Assembly: GCA_017630155.1 (NCBI GenBank) | Contig: JAGBVU010000007.1 | Location: 1 to 60,578, forward strand | Reading direction: 5' to 3' | Source of the DNA: Bacteroidales bacterium | GTDB lineage: Bacteria > Bacteroidota > Bacteroidia > Bacteroidales > UBA932 | DNA length: 60,578 bases | Shown here: in pieces, positions 34,403 through 42,762 of the stretch | How positions within the stretch are numbered: position 1 is the first letter of the stretch | Layout: each line of letters begins with the position of its first letter | The notes under the pieces: generated by a model | What the model was told of the DNA's origin: nothing | The model's input: only the letters and a program-made list of their open reading frames with translations | Databases searched by the model: none | Position numbers and translations under genes: made by a program

Positions 34403-35515
34403 ATGTCAGGGATATATATCCACGTCCCATTCTGTTCATCATTCTGTATTTACTGCGATTTCTATTCAGTAACGGAATGTGCTCAAAGGGGTCTCTATAT
34501 AGAGGCTCTGGAAAAAGAGATTATAAGGAGGAAAGATGAGATAAAAGGGGTTCCCCGCACCATATACATTGGTGGAGGGACCCCTTCCCTTTTGTCATCG
34601 GATCAATTGGAGACCCTTGTTGCTATCCTAAGAAAACACTTCGTGCTTGACAATGTGGAGGAGTTTACCATGGAGGTTAACCCCGATGATATAACTCCGG
34701 AATATGCCTCTGAAATGTTCCGTCTGGGGATAAACAGGGTCAGTATGGGGGTACAGTCTTTTGATGACAAAAATCTCAAATGGATGAACCGCAGGCACAC
34801 TTCAGCGCAGGCCGTTGAGGCTTTCAGAGTGTTGAGAAGAGCCGGTTTTGACAACATCTCGATGGACCTTATTTTCGGTTACAAAAGGGTAGGTGTTTCT
34901 GATGAGGATGCTTTTGCTTCGTGGGTGGGGGATATAAAGAGGATGATAGAGTTGAGACCGGAGCATATATCTGCCTATCAGATGAGCATAGAGCCCGGGA
35001 GCATCCTTGCACGAATGAAAGATTATCAGGAGCCGTCGCAGGAGTATTGCTCGGAATGTTACTATAAGCTGCTAGATTTGTTGGAAGAGGGGGGATACCA
35101 TCACTATGAGGTTTCAAACTTCTCATTGCCAGGATACCATTCCCGCCACAATAGTTCCTACTGGGAGAGGATACCGTATGTCGGATTTGGCCCTGCTGCC
35201 CACTCTTTTGATGGGGAGGGGAGGTGTTGGAATCCCGAGGATCTGGGTGAGTATATAGCCAAGTCGGCGACAGGATGGGGGGGAGAAAATATGGAAAGGC
35301 TCACAGATGAGGAGGCTCTGGAGGAGAAGGTGATGCTGGGGTTGAGGAAGATTTCCGGGGTGAGTCTGACTGAAGAGGAGTACAGGGAACTCAGGGAAAA
35401 TGCCGAACATCTGGCAGCCAAAGGTCTTATTAACCTTGATTCCGACCTGAGACATATCTCTGTCCCCAGGGAGCACCTTTTTATATCGGACAGTATTATT
35501 GCTCAGATTATATAA
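34403..35515 (+). CDS. hemW: Radical SAM heme chaperone HemW
   Basis: 370 residues. The Cys triad for the 4Fe-4S cluster is HVPFCSSFCIYC (C11, C15, C18), followed by the extra aromatic/Cys spacing of the HemN/HemW family. IYIGGGTPSLL, the EVNPDD segment and RVSMGVQSFDD identify the radical SAM barrel. The missing second SAM and Cys features of true coproporphyrinogen dehydrogenase, with this length, point to HemW, which carries heme to target enzymes. A terminator hairpin follows at once. Confidence 0.92.
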   Translation: MSGIYIHVPFCSSFCIYCDFYSVTECAQRGLYIEALEKEIIRRKDEIKGVPRTIYIGGGTPSLLSSDQLETLVAILRKHFVLDNVEEFTMEVNPDDITPEYASEMFRLGINRVSMGVQSFDDKNLKWMNRRHTSAQAVEAFRVLRRAGFDNISMDLIFGYKRVGVSDEDAFASWVGDIKRMIELRPEHISAYQMSIEPGSILARMKDYQEPSQEYCSECYYKLLDLLEEGGYHHYEVSNFSLPGYHSRHNSSYWERIPYVGFGPAAHSFDGEGRCWNPEDLGEYIAKSATGWGGENMERLTDEEALEEKVMLGLRKISGVSLTEEEYRELRENAEHLAAKGLINLDSDLRHISVPREHLFISDSIIAQII

Positions 35516-35520
35516 AAAAG

Positions 35521-35544
35521 AGGGTGACCGATATTGGTCACCCT
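35521..35544. terminator. Terminator after hemW
   Basis: A perfect 9-bp stem (35521-35529 AGGGTGACC with 35536-35544 GGTCACCCT) and a six-base loop, flanked by A- and T-rich sequence on both sides. It may also serve the convergent frr gene. Confidence 0.85.
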
Positions 35545-35575
35545 TATTTTTGTATCAGATAGCAGTATAATCACA

Positions 35576-36133
35576 TTACACTGTCATGATCTCTTTCTCT
35601 TTTGCAGCAAGTAGTTCATCCACTTTTTTGTTGAATGCATCAACATCTTTCTGGATAACACCCTCTGAATCTTTTACAACATCCTCAGCCATACCATCTT
35701 TCTGTGCTTTTTTAAGGGCTTCGATACCATCTCTGCGTGCATTTCTGATGGAAATTTTAGCGTTCTCACCTTCAGCTTTTGCTTTCTTTACAAGCTCTTT
35801 ACGGCGATCCTCTGTCAATGGTGGAACATTGATGCGGATATGCTCACCGTTGTTCTGAGGGGTGAAACCAAGGTTTGCATCCATAATCGCTTTCTCGATA
35901 GGGGCAATCATGTTTTTCTCCCAAGGTTGGATAAGCATGGTTCTGGCATCAGGTGCAGTGATGCTGGCTACCTGAGGAACAGGTGTTGGTGAACCGTAGT
36001 AGTTTACCATAACATTGTTGAATACAGCGGTATTTGCTTTACCTGCCCTGAAATTCTTAAGCTCAGAGTCAAGGTGGTCAATCGCACTTGACATTTTGTC
36101 TTTCGCAGCAGCGATAATCTCTTTAGCTTCCAT
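35576..36133 (-). CDS. frr: Ribosome recycling factor
   Basis: 185 residues, the usual length. Splits post-termination ribosomes together with EF-G. The family landmarks are RAGKANTAVFNNVMVNYYGS near residue 30, IQPWEKNMIAPIEKAI in the middle, and the EDRRKELVKKAKAEGE helix followed by VRN-like ISIRNARRDG. It follows pyrH after 29 bases, the normal pyrH-frr order. Its end faces hemW and its terminator. Confidence 0.97.
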   Translation of the reverse strand: MEAKEIIAAAKDKMSSAIDHLDSELKNFRAGKANTAVFNNVMVNYYGSPTPVPQVASITAPDARTMLIQPWEKNMIAPIEKAIMDANLGFTPQNNGEHIRINVPPLTEDRRKELVKKAKAEGENAKISIRNARRDGIEALKKAQKDGMAEDVVKDSEGVIQKDVDAFNKKVDELLAAKEKEIMTV

Positions 36134-36162
36134 ATTGTCTATAATTTTTAAATTGTTTTCAT

Positions 36163-36882
36163 CTATTCACCCACTACAGTGCCTACCTCTTCTCCAAGGA
36201 CAAGTTTGGTAAGGTTCCCTTTCTTGTTCACATCAAAAACGATGATAGGCATTTTGTTGTCTTTGCAAAGTGCAAAGGCTGTGGAGTCCATGATTTTCAA
36301 GTTGTCAGAAAGGGCCTTTTCGAATGAGAGGCTGGTGTATCTTGTAGCTGTAGGGTCCTTTTCAGGATCTGCTGTGTATACACCATCCACTCTGGTCCCT
36401 TTGAGAAGGGCGCATGCTCCAATTTCGCAAGCTCTAAGTGCAGAAGCGGAGTCTGTGGTGAAGAATGGGTTGCCTGTACCACCAGCAATAATGGCGACTT
36501 TTCCGGCCTCTAGCAGTTCTACTGCCCTGTCCCTTACATAGTATTCGGCGATGGGTTTCATTGGGGTGGATGTGAATACCTCTGCATCTACGCCTGCACT
36601 CTTGATGGCCATAGAGAGACCGATGCTGTTTATCACTGTTGCGAGCATACCCATCTGGTCGCCCCTTACCCTGTCAAAACCTTTACCTACACCTGAAAGG
36701 CCTCTGAATATATTGCCACCGCCGATTACGATTGCTACTTGAACACCCATACGGCACACCTGGGCAATCTCCTCTGCATATTCGGCCATTACTTTTTCAT
36801 TGATGCCTTTCCCTTCCACTCCACCTAGGCTTTCACCGCTGAGTTTCAGGAGAATTCTTTTGTATTTCAGTTCCTGATTCAT
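36163..36882 (-). CDS. pyrH: UMP kinase
   Basis: 239 residues from the ATG at 36882, which gives MNQELKYKRILLKLSGE, the usual start; an in-frame ATG nine codons upstream sits close to the promoter. PyrH phosphorylates UMP with ATP. The nucleotide-binding motifs are LKLSGESL, the VAIVIGGGNIFRG segment (about 55-68), and the TGNPFFTTDSASALR loop (about 145). TACTTTTG at 36907-36914 (minus strand) is the -7 box. Confidence 0.97.
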   Translation of the reverse strand: MNQELKYKRILLKLSGESLGGVEGKGINEKVMAEYAEEIAQVCRMGVQVAIVIGGGNIFRGLSGVGKGFDRVRGDQMGMLATVINSIGLSMAIKSAGVDAEVFTSTPMKPIAEYYVRDRAVELLEAGKVAIIAGGTGNPFFTTDSASALRACEIGACALLKGTRVDGVYTADPEKDPTATRYTSLSFEKALSDNLKIMDSTAFALCKDNKMPIIVFDVNKKGNLTKLVLGEEVGTVVGE

Positions 36883-36906
36883 GATTTTCTTTAAAAAAGT
36901 GATTAA

Positions 36907-36914
36907 CAAAAGTA
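36907..36914 (-). promoter_or_regulatory. -7 box of pyrH-frr
   Basis: TACTTTTG on the minus strand; CTTG (36935-36938 on the plus strand as CAAG) at a 20-base spacing is a near match to the -33 TTTG. Confidence 0.55.
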
Positions 36915-36923
36915 ACCAAAGAT

Positions 36924-36954
36924 TATGAAATTACCAAGTAAGAGGTTATATTTG
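36924..36954 (+). promoter_or_regulatory. Promoter of sdhC
   Basis: TATG (36924-36927; one mismatch to TTTG), a 19-base spacer, then TATATTTG (36947-36954). 31 bases lie between the box and the ATG. Confidence 0.6.
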
Positions 36955-36985
36955 CAGAATAAAACAAACTTTAGATTAATTAGAG

Positions 36986-37669
36986 ATGGCTAATATTTTT
37001 ACTTCATCGATTGGTAAGAAGCTCATTATGAGTATTTCAGGTCTATTTTTGATCGTATTCTTGCTTCTTCACCTTACAATCAACGCCCTTTCGCTAATCA
37101 GCGAGGAAGCTTTTCAAGCAGGTTGTGATTTTATGGCATTGCCTATTATCACAGTAATGGTTCCAGTTCTTGCATTGGGTTTCATTATCCACATCATTTA
37201 CGGCTTCTATCTTTCAGCTACCAACTTGAAAGCTCGTGGTAAAGAGAGATATGCTGTTGCTCACAAAGGTGCTGCTGACAACTGGGCATCTAAAAACATG
37301 CTTGTACTTGGTATTATTGTCCTTGGTGTTCTTGGTTTCCACTTGACTCACTTCTGGGCAGATATGCAGCTTCTTCAGTTCCAAGGCGTTCCTCATGAAG
37401 AACTGGCTAATCCTAATGTACTTCTTCTTGAGACTTTCAAATCTCCAGTAGTAGTTGTTGTCTATGTAGTTTGGTTCGCTGCCCTTTGGTTCCACCTTAC
37501 CCACGGTTTCTGGAGTGCATTCCACACTATCGGTTGGAACAATGATACTTGGATCAAACGTCTTAAAGTTCTCAGCTATGTATTCGCTACCATCATCTTC
37601 GTTGGTTTCACAGCTGTAGCTGTAGTTGCTTGTCTTAAAGCTAACGGACTTATCTGCGCTTGCTGCTAA
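36986..37669 (+). CDS. sdhC: Succinate dehydrogenase/fumarate reductase cytochrome b subunit
   Basis: 227 residues with five to six membrane helices. The start TSSIGKKLIMSISGLFLIVF and the spaced His residues (LLLHLTIN, IIHIIYGF, GFHLTHFW, WFHLTHGFW) match the diheme b558-type SdhC of Bacteroidota, which passes electrons between quinone and the Fe-S subunit. The rest of the complex (SdhA flavoprotein and SdhB) normally follows directly; here a terminator and smpB follow instead. Codon use suggests good expression. The subunit looks complete and shows no sign of decay. Confidence 0.92.
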   Translation: MANIFTSSIGKKLIMSISGLFLIVFLLLHLTINALSLISEEAFQAGCDFMALPIITVMVPVLALGFIIHIIYGFYLSATNLKARGKERYAVAHKGAADNWASKNMLVLGIIVLGVLGFHLTHFWADMQLLQFQGVPHEELANPNVLLLETFKSPVVVVVYVVWFAALWFHLTHGFWSAFHTIGWNNDTWIKRLKVLSYVFATIIFVGFTAVAVVACLKANGLICACC

Positions 37670-37696
37670 TAATTAACCTTCAAAAATATACACAAA

Positions 37697-37719
37697 AGGG
37701 ACGACGTGCAGTCGTCTCT
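37697..37719 (+). terminator. Terminator after sdhC
   Basis: A 9-bp stem (37697-37705 with 37711-37719, one G-T pair) and a five-base loop, followed by a run of T. It shows that sdhC is transcribed alone. Confidence 0.87.
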
Positions 37720-37760
37720 TTTTTTTTGACATTTTGTCTAGCCTGACAATATGTGCCGGA

Positions 37761-37792
37761 TTTGGAGTATAGGCCCGATTTTTGTACTTTTG
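37761..37792 (+). promoter_or_regulatory. Promoter of smpB
   Basis: TTTG (37761-37764), 20 bases, then TACTTTTG (37785-37792). Only seven bases (CACCGAT) separate it from the ATG at 37800, so the transcript is predicted to be nearly leaderless. Confidence 0.8.
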
Positions 37793-37799
37793 CACCGAT

Positions 37800-38255
37800 A
37801 TGGCGAGAACAAAAAGTGATATAAATATAAAGAACAAGAAGGCATCTTTTGAATACGAATTCATAGAGACCTACACTGCCGGCATAGTGTTGAGCGGGAC
37901 GGAGATAAAATCTATCCGAAGCGGAAAGGCATCTCTCCCCGACAGCTACTGCTACTTTGTGGGTAATGAACTTTTTGTGAAGAATATGCACGTGGCGGAC
38001 TATTGGTGGGGCAGCTTCAATAAGCACGATCCCAAGAGGGACAGGAAGCTTCTCCTTACCAAGCGCGAGCTCCGCAAGCTCAAGAGGGCTTCGCAGGAGA
38101 AGGGGATGACTATTGTTACAGTCAGACTTTTCATTGCAGACAATGGCTTTGCAAAATTGGTCATTGCCCTGGCAAAGGGTAAGAAAGAATATGACAAGCG
38201 CCAGTCAATCAAAGAGAAAGACCAGCGCCGCGAAATGGAGAGGGGGGACTACTAA
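37800..38255 (+). CDS. smpB: SsrA-binding protein SmpB
   Basis: 151 residues from the ATG at 37800; an ATG six codons upstream lies inside the promoter and is rejected. SmpB escorts tmRNA to stalled ribosomes. Landmarks are [24 protein letters not shown] near residue 24, NMHVADY and LTKRELRKL, with a basic tail ending [11 protein letters not shown]. No ssrA gene is in the window. The stop codon lies inside the loop of the terminator at 38241. Confidence 0.96.
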   Translation: MARTKSDINIKNKKASFEYEFIETYTAGIVLSGTEIKSIRSGKASLPDSYCYFVGNELFVKNMHVADYWWGSFNKHDPKRDRKLLLTKRELRKLKRASQEKGMTIVTVRLFIADNGFAKLVIALAKGKKEYDKRQSIKEKDQRREMERGDY

Positions 38256-38265
38256 GGTCCCCTCT
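38241..38265. terminator. Terminator between smpB and the cysteine desulfidase gene
   Basis: A 9-bp stem (38241-38249 with 38257-38265; one G-T pair), then TTTTTA. The smpB stop codon TAA (38253-38255) is in the loop, so the terminator overlaps the coding end. Confidence 0.8.
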
Positions 38266-38267
38266 TT

Positions 38268-39563
38268 TTATTTGCATACCATTATGTCCAGAATCATATT
38301 GTCTGTACTCTGCATACCTTTTGAACCGATAGTTCCGAGGTTGCGGATAGTCTTCTCAACATCTTCGTCGATGATGCCGTCATTGGATGAGATACAGATA
38401 TTTTCAAGTGCGAGGATAGCCGACTGGACTGAAGAAGACACACCTGAGGCCACCTTAAGTGCACACCCCACCTTAGCACCGTCGCAAACCATACCGGTGA
38501 TATTGCCCACCATATTCTTTATGGCATATTTTATCTGGTCAACTGTGCCCCCTTTAAGCATTACTATGCCGCAAGATGAGCCGGTCGATGCTATTACGCA
38601 GCCACATAGAGCAGAAAGTTTTCCGAGATATCCCTTGATATGGATGGCGATAAGATTGCTCAGTACAAGTGCCCTGGCGAGCGATTCGTCATCTGCCCCC
38701 AATTCGCGGGCTGCTGCCACTACAGGCATCGATACTGTGATACCCTGATTGCCACTGCCTGAGTTTGACATTGCAGGGAGTGTGCACCCGGCCATCCTGG
38801 CATCGGATGCTGCAGCTGTCAGGGCCATACAGGTATTCATAAGGCCTGATCCGAACACCTCGCTATGTCTGTGGTCCAGAATGGTGCGCCCTACTCGAAG
38901 GCCGTATTCAAGTTTGAGCCCCTCCTGGGCAAGTGCCATATTCATCCTGGCACCCTCAAGGATAAAATCAATATCTTCATATGGTGCAGTACAGGCAAAT
39001 TCGTATATCTTATCTACTGTAAGCTGATAGTCAAGTGTGGTTTTCTGGTTGGCTGCCGCTGCATCATCTCCCCCTTGATTCTGGAGATCAAGGATAACTT
39101 TGCCATCCCCCTCCACATATACTATAGAGTCATGATTGTCTGCAATTATCACTTTGGAGGTGTGCTCTCCCCCCTTTGAGCAGCAATGTGCCTCTACATA
39201 GAGTTTCTTCTCTGTATTGGCCAGTGCTATATTGACCCTTTTCTCCTCTACCATCTTCTTTGCTGCTTCCACATCGGCCGGCTCCAGATCTTTAAGTACC
39301 TCCAGGCCATACGCAGATTTGCCGCAATGGACCGCCAAGGCAGATGCGATATGAAGCCCCACCATTCCGGTGCCGGGGATACCCACACCCATGCCGTTTT
39401 TGAGGATATTGGCACTCACCCTTACATCGACACTGCATACTTCGGCTCCGCAGCTCCTCAGTGTTTCACACCCTTTGGCCACTGCCAATGCTACTGCTAT
39501 AGGCTCGGTGCAGCCAAGTGCAGGTTTTACCTCTTTCTTAATCAGTTCAATATACTCGTGCAT
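38268..39563 (-). CDS. L-cysteine desulfidase family protein (UPF0597/CyuA-like)
   Basis: 431 residues. The start EVKPALGCTEPIAVALAVA with its early Cys, the SANILKNGMGVGIPGT segment, the central SNSGSGNQGI and Cys residues in ALCGCVIAST and VCDGAKVGCALK are typical of the UPF0597 family related to the alpha subunit of L-serine dehydratase. Members act as Fe-S L-cysteine desulfidases (cysteine to pyruvate, ammonia and sulfide). It is the third gene of a minus-strand unit after lgt, with two bases between. Substrate is inferred. Confidence 0.85.
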   Translation of the reverse strand: MHEYIELIKKEVKPALGCTEPIAVALAVAKGCETLRSCGAEVCSVDVRVSANILKNGMGVGIPGTGMVGLHIASALAVHCGKSAYGLEVLKDLEPADVEAAKKMVEEKRVNIALANTEKKLYVEAHCCSKGGEHTSKVIIADNHDSIVYVEGDGKVILDLQNQGGDDAAAANQKTTLDYQLTVDKIYEFACTAPYEDIDFILEGARMNMALAQEGLKLEYGLRVGRTILDHRHSEVFGSGLMNTCMALTAAASDARMAGCTLPAMSNSGSGNQGITVSMPVVAAARELGADDESLARALVLSNLIAIHIKGYLGKLSALCGCVIASTGSSCGIVMLKGGTVDQIKYAIKNMVGNITGMVCDGAKVGCALKVASGVSSSVQSAILALENICISSNDGIIDEDVEKTIRNLGTIGSKGMQSTDNMILDIMVCK

Positions 39564-39565
39564 AA

Positions 39566-40399
39566 TTATTTGTTGTTTTTTGGGGTAAGTCTTGCGGGGA
39601 TTTTACGGATTAGGGACATTACCAGGATTGAAGCGCCAGCTACAATAAATGGTACGCTGAGCCATTGTCCCATGTTGAGCACCATCCCTTGTTCAAATGC
39701 CTCTTGTGGCTCTTTTACGAATTCGATGAGGAATCTCATTCCGAAGAGGACAATGAAAAATATTCCGAATATTTCTGCTCTGTATAGTTTGTCCAGCCTC
39801 TTCCAGTACAGAAGGAGGAGGGATATTCCAAGGATAAAATAGCTGAGAGCTTCATAAAGCTGGGTCGGATGTTTTGGCAGGGTCTCCCCTCTGAGGACGA
39901 AAACAAATCCCCATGGGAGGTCAGTAGGGTTGCCGTAGATCTCGGAGTTGCACAGGTTACCCAAACGGATAAGACACCCGGCAAAGCAGGTGGCTATAAC
40001 CACTCTGTCCACTACCCACCAGAAGTCAAATCCCACTTTTTTTCCATATTTTTTTGCATACCAGTAGATGGCAATTACACACCCTATCGCCCCTCCGTGC
40101 GATGCAAGACCACCTTCCCAAACTTTCAGAATCTCGATGGGTTGGGCGAGATAGTACCAGGGGTCATAGAAGAGGCAGTGTCCCAAACGGGCACCCACCA
40201 GTGTTCCTATAAAAAGGGCGTAGAGTAGTGGTTCGAGCAGTGTGTCGCTTACCCCCTCCCTTTTGTAGAACTGTTTGACAATCCAGTAGCCGAGAGGATA
40301 GAGGCCCGCCACGAAAAGGAGAGAATAATATCTCAATTCGATGGGTCCTAGCTTGAATATTACGGGATCAAGATCCCAAATTATTGAGAGTAGATTCAT
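39566..40399 (-). CDS. lgt: Prolipoprotein diacylglyceryl transferase
   Basis: 277 residues with about seven membrane spans. Transfers diacylglycerol from phosphatidylglycerol to the lipobox Cys of prolipoproteins. IELRYYSLLFVAGL near residue 20, VWEGGLASHGGAIG with the HGG motif (about 95-108) and FAGCLIRLGNLCNSEIYG (the essential Arg/Asn/Glu region) are diagnostic. It serves the many lipoproteins of this genome, including those in this window. Four bases separate it from the methyltransferase gene upstream. Confidence 0.96.
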   Translation of the reverse strand: MNLLSIIWDLDPVIFKLGPIELRYYSLLFVAGLYPLGYWIVKQFYKREGVSDTLLEPLLYALFIGTLVGARLGHCLFYDPWYYLAQPIEILKVWEGGLASHGGAIGCVIAIYWYAKKYGKKVGFDFWWVVDRVVIATCFAGCLIRLGNLCNSEIYGNPTDLPWGFVFVLRGETLPKHPTQLYEALSYFILGISLLLLYWKRLDKLYRAEIFGIFFIVLFGMRFLIEFVKEPQEAFEQGMVLNMGQWLSVPFIVAGASILVMSLIRKIPARLTPKNNK

Positions 40400-40403
40400 A
40401 GAG

Positions 40404-41306
40404 TTAACGTTCTAATCTGGTGAAAACACTTAGTGGGAGTGATCTTCCGAAATTGTCGTTGAGCATCAGTTCGCCCGAGCTCCTTTTCCCATTGTCCCCC
40501 ACAGCACATTTTACAAGTGTGTCGGCAAGCATTGCAGAGTAGCCGTTTGAGTAGAGGTTGAGCACCATAAAGCTGTGCTCAGGTGCGAGTATCTTGCTGC
40601 ACCCCTGAAGGAGTTCGTAAAGGCACTCGTCAAGTTTCCATTTCTCTCCGTCGGGACCATGACCATATGCGGGTGGGTCAAGGATCAGACCATTGTAGGT
40701 ATTGCCCCTTTTGGCCTCCCTCTTTACGAATTTTAGGGCATCTTCCACTACCCAGCGGATATTGTCAAGTTTGGAGAATTCCATGTTGCCCCTAGCCCAG
40801 GTTACCACCTGTCTTACAGAATCGAGGTGAGTTACATCTGCACCGGCACATTTGGCGGCGAGCGATGCTGCCCCAGTATAGGCGAATAGGTTGAGAACCT
40901 TGGGTGTGTTCTCCATTTCCCCTTTCAGCCTTTTGACTTGTGCCGATATATAGTCCCAGTTCGGTGCCTGTTCGGGGAAAACACCCACGTGCTTGAATGA
41001 TGTGAGTCCCAGTCTGAGTTTGAACGAAGAGGGCCCATTGTAGTTTATCAGCCATTGTTCCGGCATTTTTTTGAGCATTGTCCAGGTGCCGCTATCCTCT
41101 TTTCCGGCTTTACCGAAACCGGCTCCGGTGGTGAAGCGGGTGTGTGCTCTGGCGGTCCACTCTTTTTCACTCAATGCCTTGTCCCATAGTGCTTTAGGTT
41201 CTGGACGGGCAAGTATGAACTGCCCGAAACGCTCAAGCTTCTCAAAGTTGCCCGAGTCTATCAATTCGTAGTCCTTCCACGAAGGAGATGGTGCTTGTAG
41301 TATCAT
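40404..41306 (-). CDS. Class I SAM-dependent RNA methyltransferase (RlmI-like)
   Basis: 300 residues from the ATG at 41306; a longer frame starting at 41384 covers the promoter and is rejected. The SAM loop is VLNLFAYTGAASLAAKCAGA and the next strand ends in HLDSV; the catalytic motif is LDPPAYGHGPDGEKWK. These match the Methyltrans_SAM group related to RlmI/RlmL, which makes m5C or m2G in 23S rRNA, but the PUA domain of RlmI is absent, so the target base is unknown. It leads the operon with lgt and the desulfidase gene. Confidence 0.85.
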   Translation of the reverse strand: MILQAPSPSWKDYELIDSGNFEKLERFGQFILARPEPKALWDKALSEKEWTARAHTRFTTGAGFGKAGKEDSGTWTMLKKMPEQWLINYNGPSSFKLRLGLTSFKHVGVFPEQAPNWDYISAQVKRLKGEMENTPKVLNLFAYTGAASLAAKCAGADVTHLDSVRQVVTWARGNMEFSKLDNIRWVVEDALKFVKREAKRGNTYNGLILDPPAYGHGPDGEKWKLDECLYELLQGCSKILAPEHSFMVLNLYSNGYSAMLADTLVKCAVGDNGKRSSGELMLNDNFGRSLPLSVFTRLER

Positions 41307-41323
41307 AATCAAAAAACTGACTC

Positions 41324-41331
41324 CAAAGATA
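41324..41331 (-). promoter_or_regulatory. -7 box of the methyltransferase-lgt operon
   Basis: TATCTTTG on the minus strand, 17 bases before the ATG; back to back with the pgk box. Confidence 0.6.
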
Positions 41332-41354
41332 GGGTATTTTTGGCACTTTTTTAG

Positions 41355-41362
41355 TACTTTTG
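41355..41362 (+). promoter_or_regulatory. -7 box of pgk
   Basis: TACTTTTG, 35 bases before the ATG. No clear -33 TTTG. Confidence 0.6.
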
Positions 41363-41397
41363 CACCGAATAAAGAGTAAAACAAAATTTATATAAAG

Positions 41398-42651
41398 ATG
41401 CAAAACATTAGTGACTACAATTTTAATGGAAAGAAAGCTATCGTAAGGGTTGATTTCAATGTTCCATTGAATGACAAATTCCAAATTACAGACGACACAC
41501 GTATCCGCGCAGCTATCCCTACTTTGAAGAAAGTTTTGGCAGGCGGTGGTTCACTAATCATTATGTCACACCTTGGTCGTCCAAAAGGTCCTACAGACAA
41601 ATTTTCACTTAAACATATCATCTATAGAGTAGAAGAGCTTCTTGGTGTAAAACTTCAATTCGCTGAAGATTGCCAGAAAGCTCAGGAGCAGGCAGCTGCC
41701 CTTAAACCAGGTGAAGTGCTTCTTCTTGAAAACCTACGCTTCTACGCAGAAGAGGAGGGCAAACCAAGAGGTTTGGCAGAAGATGCTACCGATGAGGAGA
41801 AGAAAGCAGCCAAAGCAGCTGTAAAAGAGAGCCAGAAAGAGTTTACAAAGGTGCTGGCTTCATACGCTGACTGCTATATCAACGACGCATTTGGTACTGC
41901 ACACAGGGCTCACGCCTCTACTGCACTTATCGCCAAATATTTCCCTAACGACAAGATGTTCGGTTACATCATGGAGGGCGAGATCAAAGCTATTGACAAA
42001 GTTCTTCACGGCGCTGAGCACCCTGTAACAGCTATCGTTGGAGGTGCAAAAGTTTCTTCTAAGATCGGTATCATCGAGCACCTGTTTGACGCATGCGACA
42101 ATATGATTATCGGTGGCGGTATGGTTTACACTTTCGTTAAAGCTCAGGGAGGAAAGATCGGACGTTCACTTTGCGAGGACGACCAGATGGAACTTGCCCT
42201 TAACATCATCAAGAAAGCTGAAGAGAAAGGTGTCAAACTCTACTTCTCTAAAGAGGTGGTAATAGCAGATGATTTCTCTAACGATGCAAACACTCAGATT
42301 GTAAACAACTTTGAGATTCCAGATGGCTGGGAAGGTATGGATGCTGCCCCTGCAACACTTGCTGTGTGGGAGGAGGTTCTAATGAACTCAAAAACTATCC
42401 TTTGGAACGGCCCTGTAGGTGTATTTGAGATGCCTAACTTTGCTAAAGGTACCAACTACATCGCTGAGATCCTTGCAAAAGTAACCTCAGAGAAAGGGGC
42501 ATTCACCCTTGTAGGTGGTGGCGACTCAGTGGCTGCTGTAACCCAGATGGGCTATTCTGATAAAGTGAGCTATGTATCTACCGGAGGTGGTGCTATGCTT
42601 GAATATCTTGAGGGAATAGAACTTCCTGGTATCAAGGCGATTAGAGAATAA
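41398..42651 (+). CDS. pgk: Phosphoglycerate kinase
   Basis: 417 residues, the normal length. Transfers phosphate from 1,3-bisphosphoglycerate to ADP in glycolysis. [11 protein letters not shown] at the N-terminus, [11 protein letters not shown] (about 50-60), the LLENLRFY segment and the ATP-binding part GGGDSVAAV near the C-terminus all match. Codon use is biased, as expected for an abundant protein. A hairpin follows at 42671. Confidence 0.97.
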   Translation: MQNISDYNFNGKKAIVRVDFNVPLNDKFQITDDTRIRAAIPTLKKVLAGGGSLIIMSHLGRPKGPTDKFSLKHIIYRVEELLGVKLQFAEDCQKAQEQAAALKPGEVLLLENLRFYAEEEGKPRGLAEDATDEEKKAAKAAVKESQKEFTKVLASYADCYINDAFGTAHRAHASTALIAKYFPNDKMFGYIMEGEIKAIDKVLHGAEHPVTAIVGGAKVSSKIGIIEHLFDACDNMIIGGGMVYTFVKAQGGKIGRSLCEDDQMELALNIIKKAEEKGVKLYFSKEVVIADDFSNDANTQIVNNFEIPDGWEGMDAAPATLAVWEEVLMNSKTILWNGPVGVFEMPNFAKGTNYIAEILAKVTSEKGAFTLVGGGDSVAAVTQMGYSDKVSYVSTGGGAMLEYLEGIELPGIKAIRE

Positions 42652-42670
42652 TACAAATATATCTTAAGCA

Positions 42671-42692
42671 GGAGAGCCAATATTTGCTCTCC
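42671..42692 (+). terminator. Possible terminator after pgk
   Basis: A 7-bp stem (42671-42677 GGAGAGC with 42686-42692 GCTCTCC) and an eight-base loop. The T run is short and broken. The -33 box of the next promoter begins six bases later. Confidence 0.55.
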
Positions 42693-42697
42693 TTTGC

Positions 42698-42728
42698 TTT
42701 GGATAAATAGTAAAACCTTTTACCTTTG
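42698..42728 (+). promoter_or_regulatory. Promoter of the acyltransferase operon
   Basis: TTTG (42698-42701), 19 bases, then TACCTTTG (42721-42728). 34 bases before the ATG at 42763. Confidence 0.78.
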
Positions 42729-42762
42729 CGGTTTAAACCGTAACCTAAACCCGTCTTATTTT

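Noticed and set aside
38113-38748. 211-codon frame on the plus strand
   Set aside because: Overlaps smpB in another frame and the desulfidase gene antisense.
39186-39842. 218-codon frame on the plus strand
   Set aside because: Antisense to lgt and the desulfidase gene, both well supported.
42694-42762. Upstream start of the acyltransferase
   Set aside because: The region holds the -33 and -7 boxes of its promoter.
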